A stretch of 64,000 nt of DNA from Streptomyces hawaiiensis (GTDB lineage Bacteria > Actinomycetota > Actinomycetes > Streptomycetales > Streptomycetaceae). This document shows, piece after piece, positions 19,119 through 26,108 of this stretch. The DNA is taken from assembly GCF_004803895.1 (NCBI RefSeq), contig NZ_CP021978.1, positions 2,046,001-2,110,000 on the forward strand, given 5' to 3'. The translations under genes were made by a program, and so were the position numbers. Within the stretch, counting starts at the first letter, position 1. Every line of letters begins with the position of its first letter. Under the pieces are notes generated by a model. It was not told the origin of the DNA, did not search any database, and was given only the letters and a program-made list of their open reading frames with translations.

Positions 19119-19697
19119 TCAACTCACCCGTTCCGCGCCGTGCTTGACGCCCTTCAGCCTCACCTCCGCCGGAAGTGCGGCGAGGCCCGCCGACGTCCTG
19201 GCATGGGTGAGGGCGCCGGTCGTGAAGTCGTGCAGGGCGGTCCCCGGGTCCACGTGGGGCTCCAAGGCGAGGCGTACGTGGGCCTCGGGGGTGCTGCGGC
19301 GGCCCTTCAGACGGGCGTGGGCTCCGTCCACGCCGTCGACGTGGGCCGCTTCCTGGGTGAGGACGTTCTCCAGGGCCCGGCCGCGCAGGAGCGCGCCCTC
19401 GCCGTCGCCGGTGTCGACGAGGACCTCGGCGAGGCGACGCCGGCGCAGGACCGCGACGAGCCACCACAGGGCGAGCAGCAGCAGGGCCGCGAGGGCGGCG
19501 ATGACGACCGGCCACCACCAGCCGTCGTCGCGCCAGCGGGTGCGCTCGGCGTTGCTCAGCAGCACGTCGTGCTCGCTGTCGTGGATCCACCACGAGGGCA
19601 CCGGGGCGCCGAGGCCGACGGCCAGGACGGAGCCGCCCAGCACCAGCAGGACCAGGCCCACCAGGCCGAGGAACACGCGGTTGACGGTCCTGAGCAC
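19119..19697 (-). CDS. AmaP-like alkaline-shock membrane anchor protein
   Basis: A 192-residue protein with two N-terminal helices (FLGLVGLVLLVLGGSVLAVGL and VVIAALAALLLLALWWLVAVL) and a soluble C-terminal domain of about 110 residues. This is the layout of AmaP, which anchors Asp23 at the membrane in Firmicutes. GTG 19697 has GGAAGGGG eight bases upstream; GTG 19706, which overlaps the preceding stop, is an alternative. It is the last gene of a five-gene minus-strand cluster with two Asp23-type proteins, which supports the assignment. The role is probably in envelope stress. Confidence 0.7.
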   Translation of the reverse strand: MLRTVNRVFLGLVGLVLLVLGGSVLAVGLGAPVPSWWIHDSEHDVLLSNAERTRWRDDGWWWPVVIAALAALLLLALWWLVAVLRRRRLAEVLVDTGDGEGALLRGRALENVLTQEAAHVDGVDGAHARLKGRRSTPEAHVRLALEPHVDPGTALHDFTTGALTHARTSAGLAALPAEVRLKGVKHGAERVS

Positions 19698-19702
19698 CGC
19701 TC

Positions 19703-20395
19703 TCACCCCTTCCGGCCTGGCCGCCGGACGCGCACCGACAGCGAGGGCACCTTGGACAGCCCCAGCCCGCGGACCGCGTCGGCGAGCACGGCGTCCAGAT
19801 CGGTCCGTACGTCGTCCAGTTCCCGGAAGTGCGACACGGCGCGGACGTCCGCCCGCCTCCGGCGCACCCGTACCCGTGCCGACTGCACGCCGGCCACCTC
19901 CATGGCCCGGTCCCGCAGCGCGGTGGCGGCGGCGTCCCGGTGCAGTCCGGCGCGTACGTCGGCGTGCGTGCGCCGCATCGGGAGCATGTCCCGCAGGCCG
20001 GGCGTGAGGGCGAGGATCAGCAGCCAGAGGCCGAGGACGGCGGTGATCCCGGCGCCGACCAGCACCCAGGTGTCGTCCAGGGGCCGTTCGGCGAGTTGCC
20101 GCGCCAGTTCCCGGCGCCAGTACATGCCGGGCCGGCCGGCGCGCACGGAGACGACGTCGTAGAGGAACAGCCCGGTGAGGCCCAGGAGCAGCAGGGCGAC
20201 GATGCCGGCGGGGACGCGGCGCGCCGACCAGAAGCGGCCCTCGCGGCCGCCCTCGCCCTCGAGTTCGGACGGTGGTCCGTGGGCGGCCGACGACTCGGAC
20301 CGGTCGAGGTCGTCGTACTCCGGCTCCTGCCGGCCGAGGACGGGCAGGCGCTGTGTGGCGTTCTCGGGGGGCTCTGCGCCCCGGGGTTCGCTCAT
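19703..20395 (-). CDS. DUF6286-type membrane protein of the Asp23 cluster
   Basis: A 230-residue protein with an acidic, disordered first 55 residues, two helices (AGIVALLLLGLTGLFLYDVV and WVLVGAGITAVLGLWLLILAL) and a basic soluble domain ending VPSLSVRVRRPGRKG. I assign DUF6286 by gene context and topology, not by a motif search. Its C-terminal domain contains the pattern of small alpha/beta modules seen in Asp23 proteins (MEVAGVQSARVRVRRRRADV). It begins with ATG overlapping the upstream stop by four bases and runs to within a few bases of the AmaP-like start. Confidence 0.65.
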   Translation of the reverse strand: MSEPRGAEPPENATQRLPVLGRQEPEYDDLDRSESSAAHGPPSELEGEGGREGRFWSARRVPAGIVALLLLGLTGLFLYDVVSVRAGRPGMYWRRELARQLAERPLDDTWVLVGAGITAVLGLWLLILALTPGLRDMLPMRRTHADVRAGLHRDAAATALRDRAMEVAGVQSARVRVRRRRADVRAVSHFRELDDVRTDLDAVLADAVRGLGLSKVPSLSVRVRRPGRKG

Positions 20396-20775
20396 CGCGT
20401 CCTCCCCTGTACCGCGCCGGGCCCCGCGACCAGGTGCAGCCGCTCCACCTGGACGACGACCTCGGGCACCTGCATCCCGGCCAGGGCGCCCACCCGTTCG
20501 ACGACCTGGTGACGCACCTTGCGGCAGCGGGCGCCGATGTCGCAGGGGTAGTCGAGTTCGATGTGGACCCTGACGTGGGCGACCTCGTGGTGGACGACGA
20601 CGGACGCGGTGGGCCGGCCGGCGTCCGGCGGCAGTGTGCCGACCGCCTCGCGGGCCGCCTGCGAGGCGATCTTCGCGACGACCCGGTCAGCGATCCGGGT
20701 CGCCCCGCGCTCGCCCGGCGGGACGACGGTCCGGGGTCTGTCCAGCTCACCGGCCCCCGTGCTCACGGGCGTCAC
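20392..20775 (-). CDS. Asp23/Gls24-family envelope stress protein (short form)
   Basis: A 127-residue soluble protein. The core ATRIADRVVAKIASQAAREAVG, then VHIELDYPCDIGARCRKVRHQVVERVGALAGMQVPEVVVQVERLHL, follows the Asp23 fold: helix, beta strands, then the VxxxVxxRV helix and the VxVxxL strand. The GTG start overlaps the stop of the small membrane-protein gene (GTGA), and the stop overlaps the next ATG. Asp23 proteins assemble near the membrane and respond to alkaline or cell-wall stress in Firmicutes. The role in streptomycetes is not established. Confidence 0.75.
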   Translation of the reverse strand: MTPVSTGAGELDRPRTVVPPGERGATRIADRVVAKIASQAAREAVGTLPPDAGRPTASVVVHHEVAHVRVHIELDYPCDIGARCRKVRHQVVERVGALAGMQVPEVVVQVERLHLVAGPGAVQGRTR

Positions 20776-20954
20776 CGCCGCCGTTCACGGGGACGGAAGA
20801 AGTCGCCGAACTCCAGGTCCCCGTCCAGGAACCGGCCGACGACGAAGCCGACGGCGCCCAGTGCCGCCACCAGCAGGAAGGCACCGAATCCGCCGAAATA
20901 TCCGGCGAAGGCCAGCGCCATGCCGGCGATCATGCCGACCACGGCCATGCTCAT
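20772..20954 (-). CDS. small two-helix membrane protein of the Asp23 cluster
   Basis: A 60-residue protein with two glycine-rich helices (AVVGMIAGMALAFAGYFGGFGAFLLVAALGAVGFVVGRFL) and a charged C-terminus (FRPRERRR). Small membrane proteins of this sort regularly sit between Asp23-type genes; in Firmicutes the DUF2273 proteins occupy the same place. It may help anchor Asp23 proteins. It overlaps the next gene by four bases and follows the first Asp23 gene by 46 bases. Confidence 0.7.
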   Translation of the reverse strand: MSMAVVGMIAGMALAFAGYFGGFGAFLLVAALGAVGFVVGRFLDGDLEFGDFFRPRERRR

Positions 20955-21000
20955 GCGCTCCTCAGCTCCTCAGCCGCTGTGTTGTCCGATGGCCCGTGCC

Positions 21001-21474
21001 TCACTGGATCCGGCGCTCCGGTTCCTCTTCCTCCTCGTCCGGCAGCTTCACGTCGCTCACCGCGATGTTGACCTCGACGACCTCCAGGCCCGTCATCCGC
21101 TCCACAGCGGTGATGACGTTCTCCCGCACGTCCCGGGCCACATCGGCGATCGACACGCCGTACTCGACCACGATCTCCAGGTCGAGGGCCGCCTGCACCT
21201 CACCGACCTCGGCCTTCACGCCGCGCGACACCGACTTGGTGCCGCCGGGCACGCGGTCGCGCACTGCTCCGAACGTGCGGGACATGCCGCTGCCCATGGC
21301 GTGCACGCCGTCGACGTCGCGTGCGGCGAGGCCGGCGATCTTCTCCACGACGCCGTCCGCGATGGTCGTCCGGCCCCGGGAACCCGGGTCACCTCCACCG
21401 CGCTTGACCAGCGGGCTCCTGCGCGCCGCCGGCGTCTCGGACTCCCCGCTCTGGTTCTCGGTCATGTCAGTCAT
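21001..21474 (-). CDS. Asp23/Gls24-family envelope stress response protein
   Basis: A 157-residue protein and the best Asp23 match in the cluster. After a disordered start it shows RTTIADGVVEKIAGLAARDVDGVHAMG, then ALDLEIVVEYGVSIADVARDVRENVITAVERMTGLEVVEVNIAVSDVKLP, the standard Asp23 order. The C-terminus is strongly acidic (DEEEEEPE). It heads the five-gene cluster. ATG 21474 has AAGGACG upstream; a second ATG three codons later is possible. A long open frame continues upstream across the divergent gene but is a shadow. Confidence 0.88.
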   Translation of the reverse strand: MTDMTENQSGESETPAARRSPLVKRGGGDPGSRGRTTIADGVVEKIAGLAARDVDGVHAMGSGMSRTFGAVRDRVPGGTKSVSRGVKAEVGEVQAALDLEIVVEYGVSIADVARDVRENVITAVERMTGLEVVEVNIAVSDVKLPDEEEEEPERRIQ

Positions 21475-21561
21475 CGCCGTACGTCCTTTTCGGTCGTCGT
21501 CCTTGGACCACCGTAAGCACGGTTGCGTGGGAGCGCGCCCCTGATGCGGCAGGCTGGAGGA

Positions 21562-22284
21562 ATGACGGCCGATCGATGGACGCAAGCAGTGAGACATCAG
21601 CTGGGAATCGGCAGGCTTCTGCCGCTGGGTGACGCGCGGGACGGCGCGTGGATCGCGGAGCGGGCAGCCGAGGCGGTGCTGCGGAGCGCGGCGTGGGACG
21701 CGCCGGGCGTGCGCCTCGACGCGCTCCGGGTCACGGCCGCCGGCACGGCGGACACCGCGGAACCGGCCGTACCGGCACCGCCGAGTGCGCTGCCGCCCGG
21801 GCCGCTGCGGGTGACGGCGGAGTTCGCCGCGACGGCCTCGCAGCCCCTGCCGGCGACGGCGACCCTGCTGCGGGCGACGCTGGCGACCGCCGCGACCCGG
21901 CGGCTCGGCCTGACGGTGGCGGAGGTGGACCTGCGGGTGACGGGCCTGCTGGACGAGGAGCGGCCCGCGGAAGCCGGGGCCGGGACGGGCCTCCCCGAGC
22001 CTCCGCGGGCCGCATCGGCCGACGGCGGCGACGAGGCCCGGGTGGCCGCCGCCGCGCTCGGAGTCCAGGGCGTGCTCCATCTGACCGGCACGCTGGGCCA
22101 CCCCGTGCACATCGAGGAACTCCCCGGCGAGGAGGCCGCGCTGCCGCACCGCCATGTCCGGCTGGAGCTGGCGGTGGGCGCGGACCAGCGGGCCCGGGAC
22201 GTGGCCCGCGAGGTCCGGACGGTGGTCAGGAGGGCGCTGCCGGATCACCCGACGGTGGCGGTCGTGGTGAGCGCGATCGGCTGA
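21562..22284 (+). CDS. Asp23-like protein divergent to the cluster
   Basis: A 240-residue protein; streptomycete homologues carry the odd label nucleopolyhedrovirus P10 family. It appears to hold two degenerate Asp23-like modules: residues about 15-140 (WIAERAAEAVLRSAAWDAPGVRLDALRV ... LRVTGLL) and about 165-240 (ARVAAAALGVQGVLHL ... DQRARDVAREVRTVVRRAL, VAVVVSAI). ATG 21562 has GGCTGGAGGA in front. It is transcribed away from the Asp23 cluster, starting 87 bases from the cluster's first gene, so the two probably share regulation. The module reading is inference. Confidence 0.65.
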   Translation: MTADRWTQAVRHQLGIGRLLPLGDARDGAWIAERAAEAVLRSAAWDAPGVRLDALRVTAAGTADTAEPAVPAPPSALPPGPLRVTAEFAATASQPLPATATLLRATLATAATRRLGLTVAEVDLRVTGLLDEERPAEAGAGTGLPEPPRAASADGGDEARVAAAALGVQGVLHLTGTLGHPVHIEELPGEEAALPHRHVRLELAVGADQRARDVAREVRTVVRRALPDHPTVAVVVSAIG

Positions 22285-22311
22285 CCGCGCTCCCGGCCGG
22301 CCCGGCGGTCC

Positions 22312-23115
22312 TCAGTCCCCGACGCCCGCGAGGTCCCGCAGCCTGCGGGCCTGGGACTGGCGCTCCGCCACGCGCTGCTCCTCGTACGTGCGGTCCTGGG
22401 CGCCGCGCAGCAGGGCCTTGGTCTCGACGACCGCGTCACGGGGCGCGGCGAGCACGGCCGAGGCGAGGTCGCGCACGGTGTCGTCGAGCTGGTCGGCGGG
22501 CACGGCGACGTTGGCCAGGCCGGTGTTCACGGCCTCCTCGGCCGTGACGAAGCGCCCGGTCACGCAGATCTCCAGCGCGCGGGCGTATCCGACGAGTCCC
22601 ACCAGCGGATGCGTGCCCGTCAGGTCGGGCACGAGTCCGAGGCTGGTCTCGCGCATGGCGAACTGCACGTCGTCGGCGACAACGCGCAGGTCGCAGGCGA
22701 GGGCGAGTTGGAAGCCCGCCCCGACGGCATGCCCCTGGACAGCGGCGACGGAGACGATGTCGCTGCGCCGCCACCAGGTGAACGCCTCCTGGTATTCGGC
22801 GATGGTCGCGTCCAACTCGGCGTCGGCGCCGCGCGCGAGGTCGATGAACGACGGTTCGCCGTCGAAGCCCTCGGGCGTGAACGCCTGCCGGTCGAGCCCG
22901 GCCGAGAAGGACTTGCCCTCGGCCCGCAGCAGCACGACGCGGACGGAGCCCGGCAGCCGCCGCCCGGCCTCGGTCAGCGCGCGCCACAGAGCGGGGCTCT
23001 GCGCGTTGCGCTTGGCCGGGTTGGTCAGCATCACCGTGGCGATCGCGTCGTCGACGGTGAGCCGTACGCCGTCCTTGTCGAGTACGGGAACGAGGTCCTT
23101 GTCGGGCGAAGCCAT
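22312..23115 (-). CDS. enoyl-CoA hydratase/isomerase (crotonase) family protein
   Basis: A 267-residue crotonase-fold enzyme acting on acyl-CoA thioesters. The first oxyanion-hole region is KSFSAGLD near 68-75 and the second is HAVGAGFQLALACD near 129-142. Of the two catalytic glutamates in rat crotonase, the second is present (Glu156 in RETSLG). The first position is Gln136. One-glutamate members are often isomerases or other non-hydratases, so hydratase activity should not be assumed. ATG 23115 has GGAGGCG six bases upstream. It is convergent with the Asp23-like gene. Confidence 0.87.
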   Translation of the reverse strand: MASPDKDLVPVLDKDGVRLTVDDAIATVMLTNPAKRNAQSPALWRALTEAGRRLPGSVRVVLLRAEGKSFSAGLDRQAFTPEGFDGEPSFIDLARGADAELDATIAEYQEAFTWWRRSDIVSVAAVQGHAVGAGFQLALACDLRVVADDVQFAMRETSLGLVPDLTGTHPLVGLVGYARALEICVTGRFVTAEEAVNTGLANVAVPADQLDDTVRDLASAVLAAPRDAVVETKALLRGAQDRTYEEQRVAERQSQARRLRDLAGVGD

Positions 23116-23265
23116 GGGACGCCTCCGATGTGTGCGGTCGTCTTGCGTGCCGTACGACGGCTTCACCGCCGTAGCAGGCCACGCTTAAGTGACTGCACAG
23201 TAACCACCCGGCCGGTCAGTCGACCGACCGGGTGGCCACCATCGGAGCCGAGGGGCCACCCGGGG

Positions 23266-23484
23266 TCAGGCCGTGGCCTTTTTGCCCCGGGTCGCCCCAC
23301 CACGCCCTCGCAGCGTGACGCCCGACTCACTGAGCATGCGGTGCACAAAGCCATACGAGCGGCCGGTCTCCTCGGCCAACGCCCGGATGCTCGCACCGGC
23401 GTCGTACTTCTTCTTCAGGTCTGCCGCGAGCTTGTCGCGCGCGGCGCCGGTCACCCGGCTGCCCTTCTTCAGAGTCTCGGCCAC
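23266..23484 (-). CDS. gbn: GATC-binding nucleoid-associated protein Gbn
   Basis: A 72-residue protein of helix-turn-helix type that matches my memory of S. coelicolor Gbn (SCO1839), a small nucleoid-associated protein reported to bind GATC-containing DNA and to affect sporulation and antibiotic production. The basic N-terminal part (LKKGSRVTGAARDKLAADLKKKYDAG) is followed by the helix-turn-helix at about 31-55 (ASIRALAEETGRSYGFVHRMLSESG) and a basic tail (RGRGGATRGKKATA). GTG 23484 has GAGGAGG in front and gives the known N-terminus. Five GATC sites cluster 270-337 bases upstream. Confidence 0.88.
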   Translation of the reverse strand: MAETLKKGSRVTGAARDKLAADLKKKYDAGASIRALAEETGRSYGFVHRMLSESGVTLRGRGGATRGKKATA

Positions 23485-23684
23485 CCGTGCCTCCTCATGG
23501 GAAGTGCGCTCTGGTCTCCTCATGATCACCCCTCCGGGCCGTCATGGCCACCCATTCGGCAAGGTCCGTGAGACAAGGTTGTGACGACGGGAGCGCGTCC
23601 CCACATGCGGAATACAAAATTCCGAAGACTGGCGTCCGTACGGCCGAACGGATGATGGAGGAAAAGGCCAGGTCAGAAAGGCGG

Positions 23685-23721
23685 CGCGGCCGAGCCCGGA
23701 AGAATCGGGGGCTCGGCCGCG
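23685..23721 (-). terminator. terminator of the ABC-F gene
   Basis: CGCGGCCGAGCCC at 23685-23697 pairs perfectly with its complement at 23709-23721 around an 11-base loop. On the minus strand it lies about 100 bases after the ABC-F stop and is followed by GCCGCCTTTCT, a modest T-rich tail. It separates the ABC-F gene from gbn. Confidence 0.8.
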
Positions 23722-23753
23722 AAATCGATGTAGGACACACCTCGGTACGAGGA

Positions 23754-23821
23754 GATCTCACACAGATGATGGATCACCGCTAGGCCGAATGATCCATACG
23801 CCGTTGATCACGCATTCGATC
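23754..23821. promoter_or_regulatory. cluster of five GATC sites upstream of gbn
   Basis: GATC occurs at 23754, 23772, 23791, 23806 and 23818, five copies in 68 bases with spacings of 18, 19, 15 and 12. A further GATC is at 23524, 40 bases before the gbn start. The cluster lies between the ABC-F stop and its terminator. Because Gbn is reported to bind GATC, this may be an autoregulatory or nucleation site; that is inference. Confidence 0.5.
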
Positions 23822-25418
23822 AAGCGAGGGCGACGAGATCCGCGTAGTCGGCGCCCCACAGGTCCTCGACACCGTCGGGCAGCAGGATGATCCGCTCCGG
23901 CTGGAGGGCCTCGACCGCGCCCTCGTCGTGCGTGACGAGGACGACCGCGCCCTTGTAGGTGCGCAGCGCGCCGAGGATCTCCTCGCGGCTGGCGGGGTCG
24001 AGGTTGTTGGTCGGCTCGTCGAGGAGCAGCACGTTCGCCGAGGACACCACGAGGGTGGCGAGGGCGAGGCGGGTCTTCTCGCCGCCGGAGAGGACCCCGG
24101 CCGGCTTGTCGACGTCGTCGCCGGAGAACAGGAACGAGCCGAGCGTCTTGCGGACCTCCACCAGGTCCAGGTCGGGGGCGGCCGAGCGCATGTTCTCCAG
24201 GACCGTGCGCTCCGGGTCGAGGGTCTCGTGCTCCTGCGCGTAGTAGCCCAGCTTGAGGCCGTGGCCCTCGATGACCTTGCCGGTGTCGGGCTCCTCCGCC
24301 CCGCCGAGCAGGCGGAGCAGGGTCGTCTTGCCCGCGCCGTTGAGACCGAGGATGACGACCCGCGAGCCCTTGTCGATGGCCAGGTCGACGTCGGTGAAGA
24401 TCTCCAGCGATCCGTAGGACTTCGACAGGCCCTCGGCCATGAGCGGGGTCTTGCCGCACGGGGAGGGCTCGGGGAAGCGCAGCTTGGCGACCTTGTCGGA
24501 CTTCCGCTCGGCCTCCAGGCCGGCCAGCAGCTTGTCCGCCCGGCGGGCCATGTTCTGCGCGGCGACGGTCTTGGTGGCCTTGGCCCGCATCTTGTCGGCC
24601 TGCGAATGCAGCGCGGAGGCCTTCTTCTCGGCGTTCTGCCGCTCGCGCTTGCGGCGCTTCTCGTCGGCCTCGCGCTGCTGCTGGTAGAGCCTCCAGCCCA
24701 TGTTGTAGATGTCGATCTGGGCGCGGTTGGCGTCCAGGTAGAACACCTTGTTGACGACCGTCTCGACCAGGTCGACGTCGTGGGAGATCACGATGAAGCC
24801 GCCGCGGTAGGTCTTCAGGTAGTCGCGGAGCCAGACGATCGAGTCGGCGTCGAGGTGGTTCGTGGGCTCGTCGAGGAGCAGGGTGTCCGCGTCGGAGAAC
24901 AGGATGCGGGCCAGCTCGATACGGCGGCGCTGACCGCCGGAGAGGGTGTGCAGCGGCTGGCCGAGCACCCGGTCGGGCAGGTTGAGCGCGGCGGCGATGG
25001 TGGCGGCCTCGGCCTCGGCGGAGTACCCGCCCTTGGTGAGGAACTCCGTCTCCTGGCGCTCGTACTGCTTGAGCGCCTTCTCGCGGGTGGCGCCCTGGCC
25101 GTTGGCGATGCGCTGTTCGTTGTCGCGCATCTTGCGGATCAGCACGTCCAGGCCGCGCGCGGACAGGATGCGGTCGCGGGCGAGGATGTCGAGGTCGCCG
25201 GTGCGGGGGTCCTGCGGGAGGTAGCCGACCTCGCCGGAGCGGGTGATGGTGCCGCCGGCGGGCATGCCCTCGCCCGCCAGGCATTTGGTGAGGGTGGTCT
25301 TCCCCGCGCCGTTACGGCCGACCAGGCCGATGCGGTCGCCCTTGGCGATGCGGAACGAGGCGTTTTCGATGAGGACGCGGGCACCGGCGCGCAGCTCGAT
25401 ACCGGAGGCGGAGATCAC
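23820..25418 (-). CDS. ABC-F family ribosome-associated ATPase
   Basis: A 532-residue protein with two ATP-binding cassettes and no membrane helices, the ABC-F layout. The first Walker A is GRNGAGKTT at 34-42 and the first signature is LSGGQRRRIELARIL. The second pair is GLNGAGKTT and LSGGEKTRLALATL, with VLLLDEPTNNLDP as Walker B. The linker between cassettes is long, basic and probably coiled (KRRKRERQNAEKKASALHSQADKMRAK), the P-site tRNA interaction motif region. Such proteins act on the ribosome in translation control or drug protection. No resistance context is visible. GTG 25418 follows a GGAG. Confidence 0.92.
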   Translation of the reverse strand: MISASGIELRAGARVLIENASFRIAKGDRIGLVGRNGAGKTTLTKCLAGEGMPAGGTITRSGEVGYLPQDPRTGDLDILARDRILSARGLDVLIRKMRDNEQRIANGQGATREKALKQYERQETEFLTKGGYSAEAEAATIAAALNLPDRVLGQPLHTLSGGQRRRIELARILFSDADTLLLDEPTNHLDADSIVWLRDYLKTYRGGFIVISHDVDLVETVVNKVFYLDANRAQIDIYNMGWRLYQQQREADEKRRKRERQNAEKKASALHSQADKMRAKATKTVAAQNMARRADKLLAGLEAERKSDKVAKLRFPEPSPCGKTPLMAEGLSKSYGSLEIFTDVDLAIDKGSRVVILGLNGAGKTTLLRLLGGAEEPDTGKVIEGHGLKLGYYAQEHETLDPERTVLENMRSAAPDLDLVEVRKTLGSFLFSGDDVDKPAGVLSGGEKTRLALATLVVSSANVLLLDEPTNNLDPASREEILGALRTYKGAVVLVTHDEGAVEALQPERIILLPDGVEDLWGADYADLVALA

Positions 25419-25669
25419 GGACAGACTCCAGGGCGGATACGGGGGCGGGATGGACGGCTGAGGACGTTCCCGCCGTCTAATGCGCGAGGAGAATGGCCAT
25501 GAGGACAGTCTAACGGGGACGTGCAACCACTTTTTCTGTGTGCGGGTGTTCGATCACCGGCGGCCGGACGAAGGGCCGTTGTCAGTGGCCGGTGGAAGAC
25601 TGAGCAGCGGGCCGGACTCCGGCTTTCCCAGCGGTGGGACACGCAGTGAGACACGAGGAAGTGATCGCC

Positions 25670-26083
25670 ATGGCAGGCACGTCCGGCGGACGTCCGAGCA
25701 TCTACCCGACGCTGCTGTACACGGACGCGAAGGCGGCGATCCGGCAGCTCACGGAGGCCTTCGGTTTCACGGAGCTGTCGGTGTACGAGGGCGAGGACGG
25801 CTCGGTGATGCACGCCGAGCTGGCGCAGGGCAACGGCGCGGTGATGGTCGGCACCAAGGGCCGGGGCGGCCTGTTCGACGCGGCCATGAAGAACGCGGGC
25901 ACCACGGGGGTGTACGTGGTGGTGGACGACGTCGACGGGCACCACCGCCGCGCCGTGGACCACGGAGTGGAGGTGCTGATGCCCCCGACGGACCAGGACT
26001 ACGGCTCGCGGGACTACATGGCCCGGGACCTCGAGGGCAACGTGTGGAGCTTCGGGACGTACGCGCCCGAGATAGCGGGCTGA
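25670..26083 (+). CDS. VOC-superfamily (glyoxalase-like) protein
   Basis: A 137-residue protein of the vicinal oxygen chelate fold. It opens with SIYPTLLYTDAKAAIRQLTEAFGFTEL, continues with AELAQGNGAVMVGTKG and ends with DYGSRDYMARDLEGNVWSFGTY, the GNxWxFG end typical of bleomycin-resistance-like and PhnB-like members. Activity and ligand are unknown. ATG 25670 has GAGGAAG about nine bases upstream; a GTG three codons earlier is too close to that site. It is convergent with the next gene. Confidence 0.82.
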   Translation: MAGTSGGRPSIYPTLLYTDAKAAIRQLTEAFGFTELSVYEGEDGSVMHAELAQGNGAVMVGTKGRGGLFDAAMKNAGTTGVYVVVDDVDGHHRRAVDHGVEVLMPPTDQDYGSRDYMARDLEGNVWSFGTYAPEIAG

Positions 26084-26108
26084 CGACCCGCGGGGCGGGC
26101 CGCGGGGG

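Noticed and set aside
25493..25513. Six-codon ORF with a GAGGAG site upstream of the ABC-F gene
   Set aside because: It is on the opposite strand to the ABC-F gene and too short to support without conservation data.
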